Source of the DNA: Chthoniobacterales bacterium
GTDB taxonomy: Bacteria > Verrucomicrobiota > Verrucomicrobiia > Chthoniobacterales > JAATET01
Direction of reading: 5' to 3'
DNA length: 48,463 bases
Assembly: GCA_036569045.1 (NCBI GenBank)
Contig: DATCRI010000009.1
Location: forward strand, 1 to 48,463
Of the stretch, positions 27,767-37,027 are shown piece by piece. Position 1 is the stretch's first letter. Each line of letters opens with the position of its first letter. The position numbers were made by a program, and so were the translations under genes. The notes under the pieces are model-generated. The model was given only the letters and a program-made list of their open reading frames with translations, had not been told where the DNA came from and did no database searches.

Positions 27767-28543
27767 ATGAGCGATGTTCGACTTCTGGCCCTCGGGCAAT
27801 CCGGCTTCGTCCTCGATGCCTTTGGGACTCGCCTGGTCATCGATCCTTACCTCTCGGACAGCGTTGCGGAAACCTATGGCGAGAGCCTGCGCCGGCAGAT
27901 CCCCATTGTCCGGCCGCCGGGTGATCTGACGGGGGTCGATTGGATCCTTTTGTCGCACGCCCATCTCGACCACACCGATCCCGCCACGCTGCGCCCGCTT
28001 TTGCGAGCTTCTCCCGGAGCGAGGTTCATTGCTCCGTATGAGTCTCGCGCCATCGTCGAAGGCCTGACGGCGGGCGGTAACGAATTGTGTGTTCCTCCGA
28101 CGAACTGGCTCGAGCTGGGGCCGGAGCTCGCCGTGCGCGCGATCCCGGCCGCGCATCCGGAGCTCGCAAGGAATGCCGCGGGGGAGCTGCGGGACGTCGG
28201 CTATCTGTTGCGTTGCGGCACGAAGACGATCTACCACGCGGGAGATACCAGCCCGGATCCCGCCCTGGTGGAGGCGTTGGCCGGGGAGATGGTCGACTTT
28301 GCGCTGCTGCCGATCAACGAACGGAATTACTACCGCGATCGCGAAGGAATCATCGGCAACATGTCGGTGCGCGAGGCGTTTCAACTTGCCGCAGAGATCG
28401 GTGCGCGCACGCTGGTTCCGGTCCATTGGGACCTCTTTGCGCCAAACCGCGTCTATCCCGAGGAAGTCACCGCCCTTTTCGATCGCGAATCCCTGCCGTT
28501 CCGCCTTGAGTTTCTGGCTGCGGGTGAGGAAAAACAGCTCTGA
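27767..28543 (+). CDS. UlaG-like metallo-beta-lactamase-fold hydrolase
   Basis: The 258-residue protein has the metal-binding motif SHAHLDHTD, then AIPAAHPEL, IYHAGDTSPDP and the terminal VPVHWDLF, the set seen in UlaG-type L-ascorbate-6-phosphate lactonases. It probably opens a lactone or hydrolyses a sugar phosphate ester in the cytoplasm; the substrate is not known. It lies in the same orientation between the TPR gene (47-base gap) and the cytidylyltransferase (17-base gap), so a role in nucleotide-sugar precursor metabolism is possible. Confidence 0.82.
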   Translation: MSDVRLLALGQSGFVLDAFGTRLVIDPYLSDSVAETYGESLRRQIPIVRPPGDLTGVDWILLSHAHLDHTDPATLRPLLRASPGARFIAPYESRAIVEGLTAGGNELCVPPTNWLELGPELAVRAIPAAHPELARNAAGELRDVGYLLRCGTKTIYHAGDTSPDPALVEALAGEMVDFALLPINERNYYRDREGIIGNMSVREAFQLAAEIGARTLVPVHWDLFAPNRVYPEEVTALFDRESLPFRLEFLAAGEEKQL

Positions 28544-28560
28544 CAATTTGTCGTTGAAGT

Positions 28561-29247
28561 ATGTCCGTTCCGAAAGTCGTCGCCCTCCTTCCCATGAAAG
28601 CGCACAGCGCGCGCGTGAGCGGAAAAAATTTCCGGTCCTTTGCCGGCAAGCCGCTGTTTCGGTGGATTCTCGATGCGCTGCTGAGCGTGGAGGACATCTC
28701 GTCCGTCGTGATCAATACCGATGCCCGGGACATCCTCGCGGCCAACGGTCTCGTGGACGGCGATCGCGTGATGATCCGCGACCGAAAGCCGGAGATCTGC
28801 GGAGATTTCGTGAGCATGAACCTCGTTCTGGCCGACGATGTCGCGAACGTTGCAGCCGACGCCTACCTCATGACGCACACGACGAATCCGCTGTTGCGGC
28901 CGGCGACGATCCAGCGCGCGCTTGCGGCTTATCAGGAAGGCGTCGCGGCTGGCACCGCCGACAGCCTGTTCACCGTCAATCGATTCCAGACCCGCTTTTA
29001 TCGCGAGGATGGCTCTCCGGTGAACCACGATCCGAACGTGCTTCTCCGCACGCAGGATCTCGAACCGTGGCTCGAGGAAAACTCGAACGCCTACATTTTC
29101 AGCCGCGAGAGCTTTGCCGCGACCAACGCGCGCATCGGCGCCAGGCCGATTCTTTTCGAGACGCCGCGCATCGAGTCCGCCGACATCGACGACCAGGAAG
29201 GCTGGGACATCGCCGAGACGCTCGCCAAAGCCACCCTGCGGGCCTGA
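28561..29247 (+). CDS. CMP-sugar cytidylyltransferase (NeuA/KdsB-like)
   Basis: The 228-residue enzyme has the acylneuraminate cytidylyltransferase layout: VVALLPMKAHSARVSGKNFRSFAGKPL (a variant of the usual ARxGSKGxxxKN loop), VVINTDARDIL, MTHTTNPLLRPATI, and a C-terminal ESADIDDQEGWDIAETL. It would activate an acidic sugar with CTP. No NeuB-like synthase is present in the window, so the sugar is unknown. It forms an operon with the following dehydrogenase and SDR genes. Confidence 0.85.
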   Translation: MSVPKVVALLPMKAHSARVSGKNFRSFAGKPLFRWILDALLSVEDISSVVINTDARDILAANGLVDGDRVMIRDRKPEICGDFVSMNLVLADDVANVAADAYLMTHTTNPLLRPATIQRALAAYQEGVAAGTADSLFTVNRFQTRFYREDGSPVNHDPNVLLRTQDLEPWLEENSNAYIFSRESFAATNARIGARPILFETPRIESADIDDQEGWDIAETLAKATLRA

Positions 29248-29278
29248 GATTCCGCCCGCGCCAATTCCCTCACATCCC

Positions 29279-30229
29279 ATGAAAATTTTGCTGACCTGTC
29301 CCCCGATGCTGCGGGCAGTGGACCGCTTTCGCGACCGCTTTGCCGCGCTGGGCTATGAACTCACGACCCCCGACGTCCCTCAGATATTGCCCGAGGAGGA
29401 GCTCATCGAGCTCGTGCCGCAATTCGACGGCTGGATCATCGGCGATGACCCCGCGACCGCCCGCGTCTTCGAGGCGGGAAAAGCCGGCCGGTTGAAGGCC
29501 GCCGTCAAATGGGGGGTCGGCGTGGACAATGTCGACTTCGCCGCCTGCAAGCGCCTGGGGATTCCGATCACGAACACGCCGGGCATGTTCGGCCGCGAGG
29601 TGGCGGACATGGCGATGGGCTACGTCATCGCGCTGGCGCGCGAGCTTTTCGCGGTGCATGCCGGTATCCGGGCCGGCGGCTGGCCGAAGCCTCCCGGCAT
29701 TTCTCTCGCGGGCAAGACGGTCGCCCTCGCGGGATTCGGCGACATCGGCCGGAACACCGCGCGGCGTTTGCTGGCGAGCGAGATGCGAGTCGTCGCCTAT
29801 GACCCTTATTTCAAGCCCGCCGAAGGGCTCGAGGCCGTGGAAAATGCCGCGTGGCCCGATCGCCTCGAGGAGGCGGATTTCATCGTGCTGACCTGCGCGC
29901 TCACGCCGGAGAATCGTCACATGCTCGGGGCCGCGGCGCTCGGAAAAGTGAAGCCCGGTGTGCGTGTCGTGAACGTCGCCCGCGGTCCGCTCGTGGACGA
30001 GGCTGCGCTCTCGGCGGCGTTGGCCGATGGCCGGGTGCGCAGCGCGGCGCTCGACGTCTTCGAGGTCGAGCCGCTGCCGATGAATTCGCCCCTGCGAGCG
30101 TTCGACCAGTGCCTCTTCGGCTCGCACAATGGTTCCAACACGATCGACGCCGTCGTGCGGACGAGCGAGCGGGCGATCGACTTGCTCGACGGATTCCTGA
30201 AAGCCCTCCCGGCGGAGGTCGCATCATGA
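29279..30229 (+). CDS. D-2-hydroxyacid dehydrogenase (phosphoglycerate dehydrogenase-like)
   Basis: The 316-residue NAD-dependent enzyme has the nucleotide-binding loop LAGFGDIGRNTARRLLA, catalytic Arg in VVNVARGPLVDEAAL, Glu in DVFEVEPLP and His in LFGSHNGSNT. It lacks the ACT domain of many SerA proteins, so it is less likely to be the serine enzyme. Genes of this kind often accompany CMP-sugar synthesis in surface-glycan clusters. The stop overlaps the next start (ATGA at 30226). Confidence 0.85.
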   Translation: MKILLTCPPMLRAVDRFRDRFAALGYELTTPDVPQILPEEELIELVPQFDGWIIGDDPATARVFEAGKAGRLKAAVKWGVGVDNVDFAACKRLGIPITNTPGMFGREVADMAMGYVIALARELFAVHAGIRAGGWPKPPGISLAGKTVALAGFGDIGRNTARRLLASEMRVVAYDPYFKPAEGLEAVENAAWPDRLEEADFIVLTCALTPENRHMLGAAALGKVKPGVRVVNVARGPLVDEAALSAALADGRVRSAALDVFEVEPLPMNSPLRAFDQCLFGSHNGSNTIDAVVRTSERAIDLLDGFLKALPAEVAS

Positions 30230-30966
30230 GCCAGCGCACCGCTTTGATCACCGGCGCCCTCGGAGGCATCGGCATTTCCCTCTGCGAGGAGTTTCGCCGC
30301 GCGGGCTATTTCGTGATTGCCACCGATCGCAAGGATGGCGATTGCGCCTGCGACGAGTTCCTGAACATCGATGTGCGCGATCTTTATCGGAGCGAGGAAA
30401 CCCGAAAATCGGTGCGCGCCGATGTGCAGCGGCTGGTCGGCGACACGGGCCTGCACGTGCTGGTCAATAACGCCGCGTCCCAGGTGCTCAACCGCACCGA
30501 CGATATCCAGATCTCGGACTGGGACGAGACGCTCCAGACGAACCTCATCGCCCCGTTCCTCTTCTCGCAGATGCTGCTGCCGGAGATCGAGCACGCAAAG
30601 GGCTCCGTGATCAACATTGCGAGCATTCATTCCGTGGCCACGAAGCCCGGCTTCGTCTGCTACGCGACGAGCAAGGCCGCGCTGGTGGGGATGACGCGCG
30701 CCATGGCCGTCGATCTCGGACCGCGCGTGCGCGTGAACGCCATCAATCCCGCGGCGACGGCGACGCCCATGCTGCTGGCGGGATTCGAGGGCAAATCGGC
30801 GGAGTTCGACGAGCTCGCCAAAAAGCATCCCCTCGAACGCATTGCCCAGCCCTGGGAAGTCGCCAAGACCGCTCTCTTTCTGGCCTCTTCGGATGCGGCG
30901 TTCATCACCGGCGCCTGCCTTCATATCGACGGCGGAATCGGGGGGCGTCTGCACGATCCGGTGTGA
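30226..30966 (+). CDS. Short-chain dehydrogenase/reductase
   Basis: The 246-residue classical SDR has the cofactor motif TGALGGIG (residues 9-16), NNAAS, the catalytic Ser in INIASIHS, YxxxK as YATSK, and a C-terminal ITGACLHIDGGIG like FabG-type reductases. It is translationally coupled to the preceding dehydrogenase. With the cytidylyltransferase it probably makes an oxidised or epimerised sugar acid for the surface polymer; that is inference. Confidence 0.9.
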   Translation: MSQRTALITGALGGIGISLCEEFRRAGYFVIATDRKDGDCACDEFLNIDVRDLYRSEETRKSVRADVQRLVGDTGLHVLVNNAASQVLNRTDDIQISDWDETLQTNLIAPFLFSQMLLPEIEHAKGSVINIASIHSVATKPGFVCYATSKAALVGMTRAMAVDLGPRVRVNAINPAATATPMLLAGFEGKSAEFDELAKKHPLERIAQPWEVAKTALFLASSDAAFITGACLHIDGGIGGRLHDPV

Positions 30967-31026
30967 GCCCCAGCCCGAAAATCCCGAAGGTCGCGACTTG
31001 GCAACGGTTGCTTTCAGTTAGGAATA

Positions 31027-31045
31027 AATGACCGGGCGAGTCATT
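31027..31045. promoter_or_regulatory. Inverted repeats upstream of the GbsR-like regulator gene
   Basis: aatgac (31027-31032) and gtcatt (31040-31045) form a perfect inverted repeat with a 7-base centre. A second near-palindrome, cttgaa catt ttcaa, lies at 31059-31073. Both lie in the 240-base gap between the SDR and regulator genes. They are candidate operators for the regulator or neighbouring transcription units. No clear T-run makes the first a terminator. Confidence 0.3.
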
Positions 31046-31207
31046 CTGTTCACTTTTTCTTGAACATTTTCAAAGTTCGCGATTCCTTGCGTCCATGGCG
31101 GCGGGGATCGAACGAACCGGACGCATGGGCGAGGGGCCTTTCGGCTCCCCGCACCAAGGGCGGCAGCATGCCCGGACGTTACGCAAGACGTTATCGAGGC
31201 GGGACTA

Positions 31208-31723
31208 ATGGGGGAAAATCCGTTGCCAGAATCCGCGGATGCTGCGGAGGAGTTGACTGCGTTCCAGAACGAATGCATCGAGATTTTCGTGCGCGCGTCG
31301 CAGTTGCTTTCGATTCCGCGATCGATCGGCGAAATTTACGGTCTGCTCTATGCGAGTCCGCAGCCGATCTCGATGGACGCGATCATGGAGCGTCTCGCGA
31401 TGAGCAAGGGCTCGGTAAGCCAGGGATTGCGCTGGCTGCGCGAGATTGGAGCCGTGCGCTCGACCTATTTTCCCGGCGATCGGCGGGATCACTTCCTCGC
31501 GGAAACCGAACTCCGAAAACTCGCGGCCGGATTCTTGAGGGAACGGATTGGCCCCCATTTGCGGTCCGCGGAGGACAATCTGGGCCGTCTGACAGAGACG
31601 GCGGCCAAAATTGGGGACGGCGATAAGGAGTTTGTGGCCGACCGGCTGGCAAAGATGCAGACCTGGTATCGGTTGTCGAATCAAGTGCTGCCGTTTTTTT
31701 TACAGGCGACAGGCAAGTTTTAG
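31208..31723 (+). CDS. GbsR/MarR-like winged-helix transcriptional regulator
   Basis: The 171-residue protein resembles COG1510 regulators: SIPRSIGEIYGLLYASPQPISMDAIMERLAMSKGSVSQGLRWLREIGAVRSTYFPGDRRDHF covers the helix-turn-helix and wing (about residues 36-97). The C-terminal half is helical and likely dimerising. It sits directly upstream (30 bases) of gmd and in the middle of the polysaccharide locus, so it probably controls it. The gene starts after a 240-base intergenic region with inverted repeats. Confidence 0.85.
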   Translation: MGENPLPESADAAEELTAFQNECIEIFVRASQLLSIPRSIGEIYGLLYASPQPISMDAIMERLAMSKGSVSQGLRWLREIGAVRSTYFPGDRRDHFLAETELRKLAAGFLRERIGPHLRSAEDNLGRLTETAAKIGDGDKEFVADRLAKMQTWYRLSNQVLPFFLQATGKF

Positions 31724-31753
31724 AAGTTCGATCGTAACACCCTGAAACAATTT

Positions 31754-32812
31754 ATGAAGACAGCGCTTATCACCGGCATTACGGGCCAGGACGGCTCCTA
31801 TCTCACGGAGCAGCTGCTTGCCAAGGGCTACACCGTTCACGGCATGATTCGCCGCTCGAGCAGCTTCAATACGGGACGGATCGATCACCTTTACAGCGAT
31901 CCGGAGATCATCGATAAGCGACTTTTCCTCCACTACGGCGATCTCACCGATTCCAGCAATCTCAACCGCATGCTCGAGAAGGTCGGGCCGGATGAAATCT
32001 ACAACCTCGGCGCCCAGAGCCACGTGAAGGTCTCGTTCGATGTCCCGGAATACACCGGCGAGGTCGACGCGATGGGCACGCTGCGCTTCCTCGACGCGAT
32101 CAAGGAAGTCGGTCTGAAGGACAAGACCCGCTTCTACCAGGCGTCGACGAGCGAACTTTACGGCCTCGTGCAGGAGGTTCCCCAGACCGAGAAGACGCCT
32201 TTCTATCCGCGTTCGCCCTACGCCGTCGCGAAGCTCTACGGCTTCTGGATCATCGTGAACTACCGCGAGGCCTACGGCATCCATGCCTCGAACGGCATCC
32301 TTTTCAACCACGAGTCTCCCCGCCGTGGGGAGACCTTTGTCACGCGCAAGATCACGCGGGCCGCGGGCCGCATCAGGGAAGGTCTCGAGGATTGCCTCGT
32401 CATGGGCAACATCGATTCCAAGCGCGACTGGGGTTATGCGCCGGAATACACCGACGCGATGTGGCGCATCCTTCAGCAGGACACGCCGGACGACTACGTC
32501 TGCGCGACGAACGAGACGCACACCGTCCGCGAGTTCATCGACCTCACCTTCAGGCAGCTCGACATGGAGTTGGAATTCAAGGGTGAGGGCGTGAACGAAG
32601 TCGGTATCGAGAAGAAGACCGGCAAGGTTCGCCTGAAGATCGATCCCCGCTATTTCCGTCCGACCGAGGTCGAACTCCTCATCGGCGACTACACGAAATC
32701 GAAGCTCAAGTTCGGCTGGGAGCCGACCACCCGTTTCGAGGAGCTCGTCCGCATCATGACCGACGCGGATTGGAAGCTCGCCCAGCGCGAAAAACTCGGC
32801 CTTGGGCAGTAA
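31754..32812 (+). CDS. gmd: GDP-mannose 4,6-dehydratase
   Basis: The 352-residue extended SDR converts GDP-D-mannose to GDP-4-keto-6-deoxy-D-mannose. It has [17 protein letters not shown] at the start, [25 protein letters not shown], YxxxK as [29 protein letters not shown] and [14 protein letters not shown]. Residues match the family throughout. No GDP-fucose synthase or Rmd-type reductase is next to it, so the final sugar (for example GDP-fucose, GDP-rhamnose or perosamine) is open. Confidence 0.96.
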   Translation: MKTALITGITGQDGSYLTEQLLAKGYTVHGMIRRSSSFNTGRIDHLYSDPEIIDKRLFLHYGDLTDSSNLNRMLEKVGPDEIYNLGAQSHVKVSFDVPEYTGEVDAMGTLRFLDAIKEVGLKDKTRFYQASTSELYGLVQEVPQTEKTPFYPRSPYAVAKLYGFWIIVNYREAYGIHASNGILFNHESPRRGETFVTRKITRAAGRIREGLEDCLVMGNIDSKRDWGYAPEYTDAMWRILQQDTPDDYVCATNETHTVREFIDLTFRQLDMELEFKGEGVNEVGIEKKTGKVRLKIDPRYFRPTEVELLIGDYTKSKLKFGWEPTTRFEELVRIMTDADWKLAQREKLGLGQ

Positions 32813-32844
32813 TCAGCCGCATTTCGATTTCACCATCATTTACC

Positions 32845-33771
32845 ATGCGCATTCTTGTCACCGGCGGGGCAGGGTTTCTCGGTTCCCATTTGTGCGATCG
32901 GCTCGTCGAGCGCGGAGATGAGGTGCTCTGCCTCGATAATTTCTTCACGGGGCGGAAGGCGAATATCGCCCACCTGCTCGGGAATCCCCGCTTCGAGCTC
33001 ATTCGTCACGACGTCATCGATCCTTTCAAGTTCGAGGTCGACCAGATTTACAATCTCGCCTGCCCGGCCTCGCCGCCGCATTACCAATACAACCCCATCA
33101 AGACGACGAAGACGTCGGTGATGGGCGCGATCAACTGCCTCGGCCTCGCCAAGCGCGTGAAGGCGCGCGTTTTCCAGGCCTCCACGTCGGAGGTTTACGG
33201 CGATCCCGCGATTCACCCGCAGGAAGAGAGCTACTGGGGCAACGTGAACCCGATTGGTCGCCGGTCCTGCTATGACGAGGGCAAGCGCGTCGCCGAGACG
33301 CTCTTCTTCGACTACCATCGCGAGAACAAGGTCGATATCCGCATCGTTCGCATTTTCAACACCTACGGGCCCCGCATGCACCCGAACGACGGCCGCGTCG
33401 TCTCGAACTTCATCGTGCAGGCGCTCAAGGGCGAAGACCTCACCGTTTACGGCGATGGCTCGCAAACGCGCTCGTTCTGTTACGTCGACGATCTCATCGA
33501 GGGCTTCATCCGCCTGATGAACCAGGACGAAACCGTGGGCCCGGTGAACATTGGCAACCCCGGGGAATTCACGATGCTCCAGCTTGCGGAACTCGTGCTC
33601 GAAAAGGTTGGCGGCCCGTCGAAGATCGTGCATCGTGACCTTCCGGCAGACGATCCGAAGCAGCGGCGACCCGACATCACCCTCGCCAGGAAGCATCTCG
33701 ATTGGGAGCCGACCGTTCCCCTCGAGGAGGGCATCGAACGCACGATCGCCTACTTCAAAACGGCCATCTGA
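32845..33771 (+). CDS. UDP-glucuronate decarboxylase (UDP-xylose synthase)
   Basis: The 308-residue SDR decarboxylates UDP-glucuronate to UDP-xylose. Landmarks are [80 protein letters not shown] (YxxxK) and [19 protein letters not shown]. These closely follow plant and animal UXS sequences. It directly precedes the UDP-glucose dehydrogenase gene that supplies its substrate. ATG at 32845 gives the family N terminus. Confidence 0.95.
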   Translation: MRILVTGGAGFLGSHLCDRLVERGDEVLCLDNFFTGRKANIAHLLGNPRFELIRHDVIDPFKFEVDQIYNLACPASPPHYQYNPIKTTKTSVMGAINCLGLAKRVKARVFQASTSEVYGDPAIHPQEESYWGNVNPIGRRSCYDEGKRVAETLFFDYHRENKVDIRIVRIFNTYGPRMHPNDGRVVSNFIVQALKGEDLTVYGDGSQTRSFCYVDDLIEGFIRLMNQDETVGPVNIGNPGEFTMLQLAELVLEKVGGPSKIVHRDLPADDPKQRRPDITLARKHLDWEPTVPLEEGIERTIAYFKTAI

Positions 33772-33807
33772 TTGGCTGAAATCCTTTTTAATCGCGCAAC
33801 GTCTTAC

Positions 33808-35202
33808 ATGAAAATTACCTGTCTTGGAGCTGGTTACGTGGGTGGTCCCACGATGGCGATGATCGCCGCCAAATGCCCCGATATCGAAGTCACCGTCGTC
33901 GATCCCAACGCCGCCCGCATCGCCGCATGGAATTCCGACACCCTGCCCGTTTACGAACCGGGGCTCGATGAGGTCGTCAAGGAAGCCCGCGGTCGCAACC
34001 TCTTCTTCACCACCGAGGTCGAGGCCGCCATTCGCGCCGCGGAGATCATTTTTGTGAGTGTCGGCACTCCGACGAAGACCTACGGCATCGGCGCCGGTCG
34101 CGCGGCCGACCTCAAGTATATCGAGAGCGCCGCTCGTATGATCGCCGAAGTCGCCGAGGGGCCGAAGATCATCGTCGAGAAGAGCACCATCCCGGTGAAG
34201 ACCGCCGAGGCCATGCTCACGATCCTCCGCGCGAATTCCAAGAAGGGCACCTTCCAGGTCCTCTCGAATCCCGAGTTCCTCGCCGAAGGCACGGCGATCG
34301 CCGACCTGCAGAAGCCCGATCGCATCCTCATCGGCGGCGAGACCACCCCCGAAGGCGCCGCCGCCGTCGAAAAGCTCGTCTCCGTCTATGCCCGCTGGGT
34401 GCCGCGCGAGCGCATTCTCACGACGAACCTCTGGTCGTCCGAGCTTTCCAAGCTCGTCGCGAATGCCTTCCTCGCGCAGCGCATCTCGTCGATCAATTCC
34501 ATCTCGGCCCTCTGCGAAGCCACCGGCGCCGACGTCGACGAAGTCGCTCATGCCATCGGCACCGACTCGCGCATTGGCCCGAAGTTCCTCAAGGCCTCCG
34601 TCGGCTTCGGCGGGTCCTGCTTCCAGAAGGACATCCTCAACCTCGTCTATCTCTGCGGCCACTTCGGCCTGCCCCAGGTCGCCGCGTATTGGGAGAGTGT
34701 CGTGCAGATGAATGACTGGCAGAAGCGCCGCTTCGCGCACCTGATCGTCAGCACGCTCTTCAACACCGTCTCCGGCAAGCGCATCGCCGTGCTCGGCTTC
34801 GCGTTCAAGAAGGACACCAACGACACCCGCGAATCCGCCGCGATTTCCGTCGTGCAGGACCTCCTCGAGGAAGGCGCGACCGTCGTCGTGTATGACCCCA
34901 AGGTCTCGGCCGAGGAAATCCGCCGCGACGTGCTCGGGGCCAGGGAAAATTCGCGGCTCGTCATCGCCGAGAGCGCCGAGGAAGCCGCCAGGGGCGCCCA
35001 CGCCGTGGCGATCGTCACCGAATGGGACGCCTTCAAGGAGCTGGACTGGGCGGCAATCTACGCCGGCATGCCGAAGCCTGCGTTCGTGTTCGACGGCCGC
35101 AACATCCTGCCGGCCACGAAGCTGCGCGAGATCGGTTTCCGCGTCTTCGCGATCGGCAAGCCCGTCCAGCGTCGCGAGAGCGACCTCATCGGCGCGAACT
35201 GA
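33808..35202 (+). CDS. ugd: UDP-glucose 6-dehydrogenase, eukaryote-like type
   Basis: The 464-residue enzyme oxidises UDP-glucose to UDP-glucuronate. It begins [19 protein letters not shown] and has [27 protein letters not shown], the catalytic [18 protein letters not shown] (Cys271), [17 protein letters not shown] and [11 protein letters not shown]. The wording and the length match plant and animal UGDH better than the shorter bacterial Ugd/TuaD type, as I recall those families. With the upstream UXS it forms a UDP-xylose route. Confidence 0.95.
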   Translation: MKITCLGAGYVGGPTMAMIAAKCPDIEVTVVDPNAARIAAWNSDTLPVYEPGLDEVVKEARGRNLFFTTEVEAAIRAAEIIFVSVGTPTKTYGIGAGRAADLKYIESAARMIAEVAEGPKIIVEKSTIPVKTAEAMLTILRANSKKGTFQVLSNPEFLAEGTAIADLQKPDRILIGGETTPEGAAAVEKLVSVYARWVPRERILTTNLWSSELSKLVANAFLAQRISSINSISALCEATGADVDEVAHAIGTDSRIGPKFLKASVGFGGSCFQKDILNLVYLCGHFGLPQVAAYWESVVQMNDWQKRRFAHLIVSTLFNTVSGKRIAVLGFAFKKDTNDTRESAAISVVQDLLEEGATVVVYDPKVSAEEIRRDVLGARENSRLVIAESAEEAARGAHAVAIVTEWDAFKELDWAAIYAGMPKPAFVFDGRNILPATKLREIGFRVFAIGKPVQRRESDLIGAN

Positions 35203-35296
35203 TCCATCCCTCTTCCGCCGGGCGGCCGGGGGCATTAGTCCTTGCGCCCGGCTCTCCCCTCCGTAGATTCCGGCCTCCCCTCCGGATTTTCCTGTT

Positions 35297-36199
35297 TTGA
35301 ACTCGTCCCCCGTTTCCGCTTCCGCCGATTCGCGCTCGGGCGTGGCCAGCATGGCTGTCTCGCCATGGATCCTGGTCGCGCTGCTTGCCTTCGTCTGGCT
35401 GCCGGCGATTCGGCAGTGGAGTTACGACTGGAGCACGAATCCTCAGTATTACTATGGCTGGGCCGTGCCCTTGCTTGCCGCCTACCTTGCCTACGAGAGG
35501 TGGGAGACACGCCCGGCGGCGCGCCCGCTTGTCCGTTTCTGGGTGTTCCTTCCGCTCGTTGGGCTTGCGGCCCTGCAATTGCCCGTGAGGTGGTTCGGCG
35601 AGGCGAATTCCGATTGGTGGCCCGTGTGGTGGGCCTACGGAACGATCTGCGTCGGGGTCACGCTCGGCCTGCTCGCCCTGTTCGGCGGCGCGGGCTGGGT
35701 CAGGCATTTTTTGTATCCGTGCCTGTTCATGTTCACGGCGATTCCCTGGCCGACCTATTTCGAAATTTCCGTGGTGCAGCGGTTGATGGGAATCAATGCC
35801 GCGATCTCCGCCGAGATCGTTTCTGCCCTGGGAGCGCCGGCGATCGCGGTCGGTAATGTCATCGAGGTTTCCAGCGGAGTGCTCGGAGTGAACGAAGCCT
35901 GCAGCGGAATCCGCTCCCTGCAATCCACGCTCATGGCGGCATTCTTCCTCGCCGGTCTCTACCAGTTGCGGAGCTTCGGCATTGCGCTCCTTGCCGGGGT
36001 GGGGGTGTTGATCGCGTTCACCTGCAACATCATTCGCACGACTTTCCTCACTTACGAAGGCGCCACCAAGGGCGTGGAGGCCACCGAGAAGTGGCACGAC
36101 ACGGCCGGCTTCGTCATTCTCGGCGTGGTCCTCGTTTGTCTCTTCTTCATCAGCCAGTTTCTCGACCGGCGCACCGCTGCTCGGAATGTCCACCGCTGA
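35297..36199 (+). CDS. Exosortase/archaeosortase family protein
   Basis: The 300-residue multi-span membrane protein has the exosortase catalytic triad: Cys202 in VNEACSGIRSLQS, Arg247 in CNIIRTTFL and His267 in EKWHDTAGF. Exosortases process proteins bearing C-terminal PEP-CTERM-like signals and are typically encoded with exopolysaccharide genes, as here. No protein in the window shows an obvious C-terminal sorting signal, so the substrates are elsewhere. The next gene (EpsI) overlaps its end by 14 bases. Confidence 0.93.
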   Translation: MNSSPVSASADSRSGVASMAVSPWILVALLAFVWLPAIRQWSYDWSTNPQYYYGWAVPLLAAYLAYERWETRPAARPLVRFWVFLPLVGLAALQLPVRWFGEANSDWWPVWWAYGTICVGVTLGLLALFGGAGWVRHFLYPCLFMFTAIPWPTYFEISVVQRLMGINAAISAEIVSALGAPAIAVGNVIEVSSGVLGVNEACSGIRSLQSTLMAAFFLAGLYQLRSFGIALLAGVGVLIAFTCNIIRTTFLTYEGATKGVEATEKWHDTAGFVILGVVLVCLFFISQFLDRRTAARNVHR

Positions 36200-36917
36200 A
36201 TCCTCTCGCCGGCAACCGGCTTCCGACGCACAAGGCCGGGTGAAGTTCTCCCGCATCGGCTGGGGAATCGCCATCGCGGTGGCCCTGTGGTTCGCGCTCA
36301 GCGAAGGGGCGACGGAAATCTGGTATCGGCTGCACGAAATGCGCGCCACGAAGAATCCGGCATGGTCGTTTTTGTGGCCCGACTCGCCGGAGGCGCAGGC
36401 CGAGGGAATCTCCGTCGCGAATTTTCAGGAATTTCCGGTCGCTGGTCAGGAGGTGCTCCATTTCGACCGCGCCCGGGCCGCGACCTGGCAGGCGGGTGAC
36501 ATTCGCTGGATTGTCACCGTGCTTGAATGGAATCCCGGCACGAAGGCCAGCGCGATGGATTCGCGCCACAATCCCATGATCTGTCTGCCTTCCGTGGGGT
36601 TCCAACTCGTCAGGGAACTGGGCTCCTCGAAGATTTCTTCACCGGTCGGCGACATTTCCTTCCGCGGTTACGAATTCCGGCGCGGCGGAGGGACGCCGTA
36701 TGTCTTCTCCGCCGTCATTCGTCCATTGGAGATGCCGGAGGGAACCCTGCGCTCGGGTCGCTTGGAGCGTCGACTCACTCAGCTCGAGAAAGCCGTGAAT
36801 GGCAATCGCCAGAGCCCGGAGCGCATTCTTCTCATCGCTGTCGAGGGGCCGAAGACCCCGGAGGCGGCGGAGAAGGCCCTTCGCGAGACCTTCCCGGGCT
36901 GGGTCAAGGTCAGCTAA
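36186..36917 (+). CDS. Exosortase-associated EpsI family protein
   Basis: The 243-residue protein has one N-terminal membrane span (IGWGIAIAVALWFAL, about 24-38) and the EpsI/DUF3485 hallmark RHNPMICLPSVGF (about 127-139, Cys133). In many loci this domain is fused to the exosortase; here it is separate but overlaps it by 14 bases. The role is assumed to be in exosortase-linked polysaccharide or protein export. Confidence 0.88.
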   Translation: MSTAESSRRQPASDAQGRVKFSRIGWGIAIAVALWFALSEGATEIWYRLHEMRATKNPAWSFLWPDSPEAQAEGISVANFQEFPVAGQEVLHFDRARAATWQAGDIRWIVTVLEWNPGTKASAMDSRHNPMICLPSVGFQLVRELGSSKISSPVGDISFRGYEFRRGGGTPYVFSAVIRPLEMPEGTLRSGRLERRLTQLEKAVNGNRQSPERILLIAVEGPKTPEAAEKALRETFPGWVKVS

Positions 36918-36935
36918 CGCCGGTCGAAGGCCGAG

Positions 36936-36987
36936 GTTCAAGTTGAAGGCAACGAGGGGCTCCTCTCTCGAGGCTGGCAACTTGAAC
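36936..36987. repeat. Inverted repeat gttcaagttg / caacttgaac
   Basis: gttcaagttg (36936-36945) and caacttgaac (36978-36987) are perfect 10-base inverted arms around a 32-base centre, followed by a further acttcaac copy. The same aagttgaa/ttcaactt words recur at 40445-40500, 40624-40652 and 41397-41450, so this belongs to a local repeat family that accompanies the AGGGAT arms. No T-run follows, so a terminator role is uncertain. Confidence 0.6.
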
Positions 36988-37027
36988 TCGAGACTTCAAC
37001 GTCCACTTTCCTCTTAAACTTTACGTC

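Noticed and set aside
29279-30229. Annotation as SerA for serine synthesis
   Set aside because: No ACT or substrate-binding extension, and the neighbours are glycan genes; a general hydroxyacid dehydrogenase is the safer call.
32836-35352. Minus-strand open frame of 838 codons opposite UXS and UDP-glucose dehydrogenase
   Set aside because: Antisense shadow with no domain; both plus-strand genes are unmistakable.
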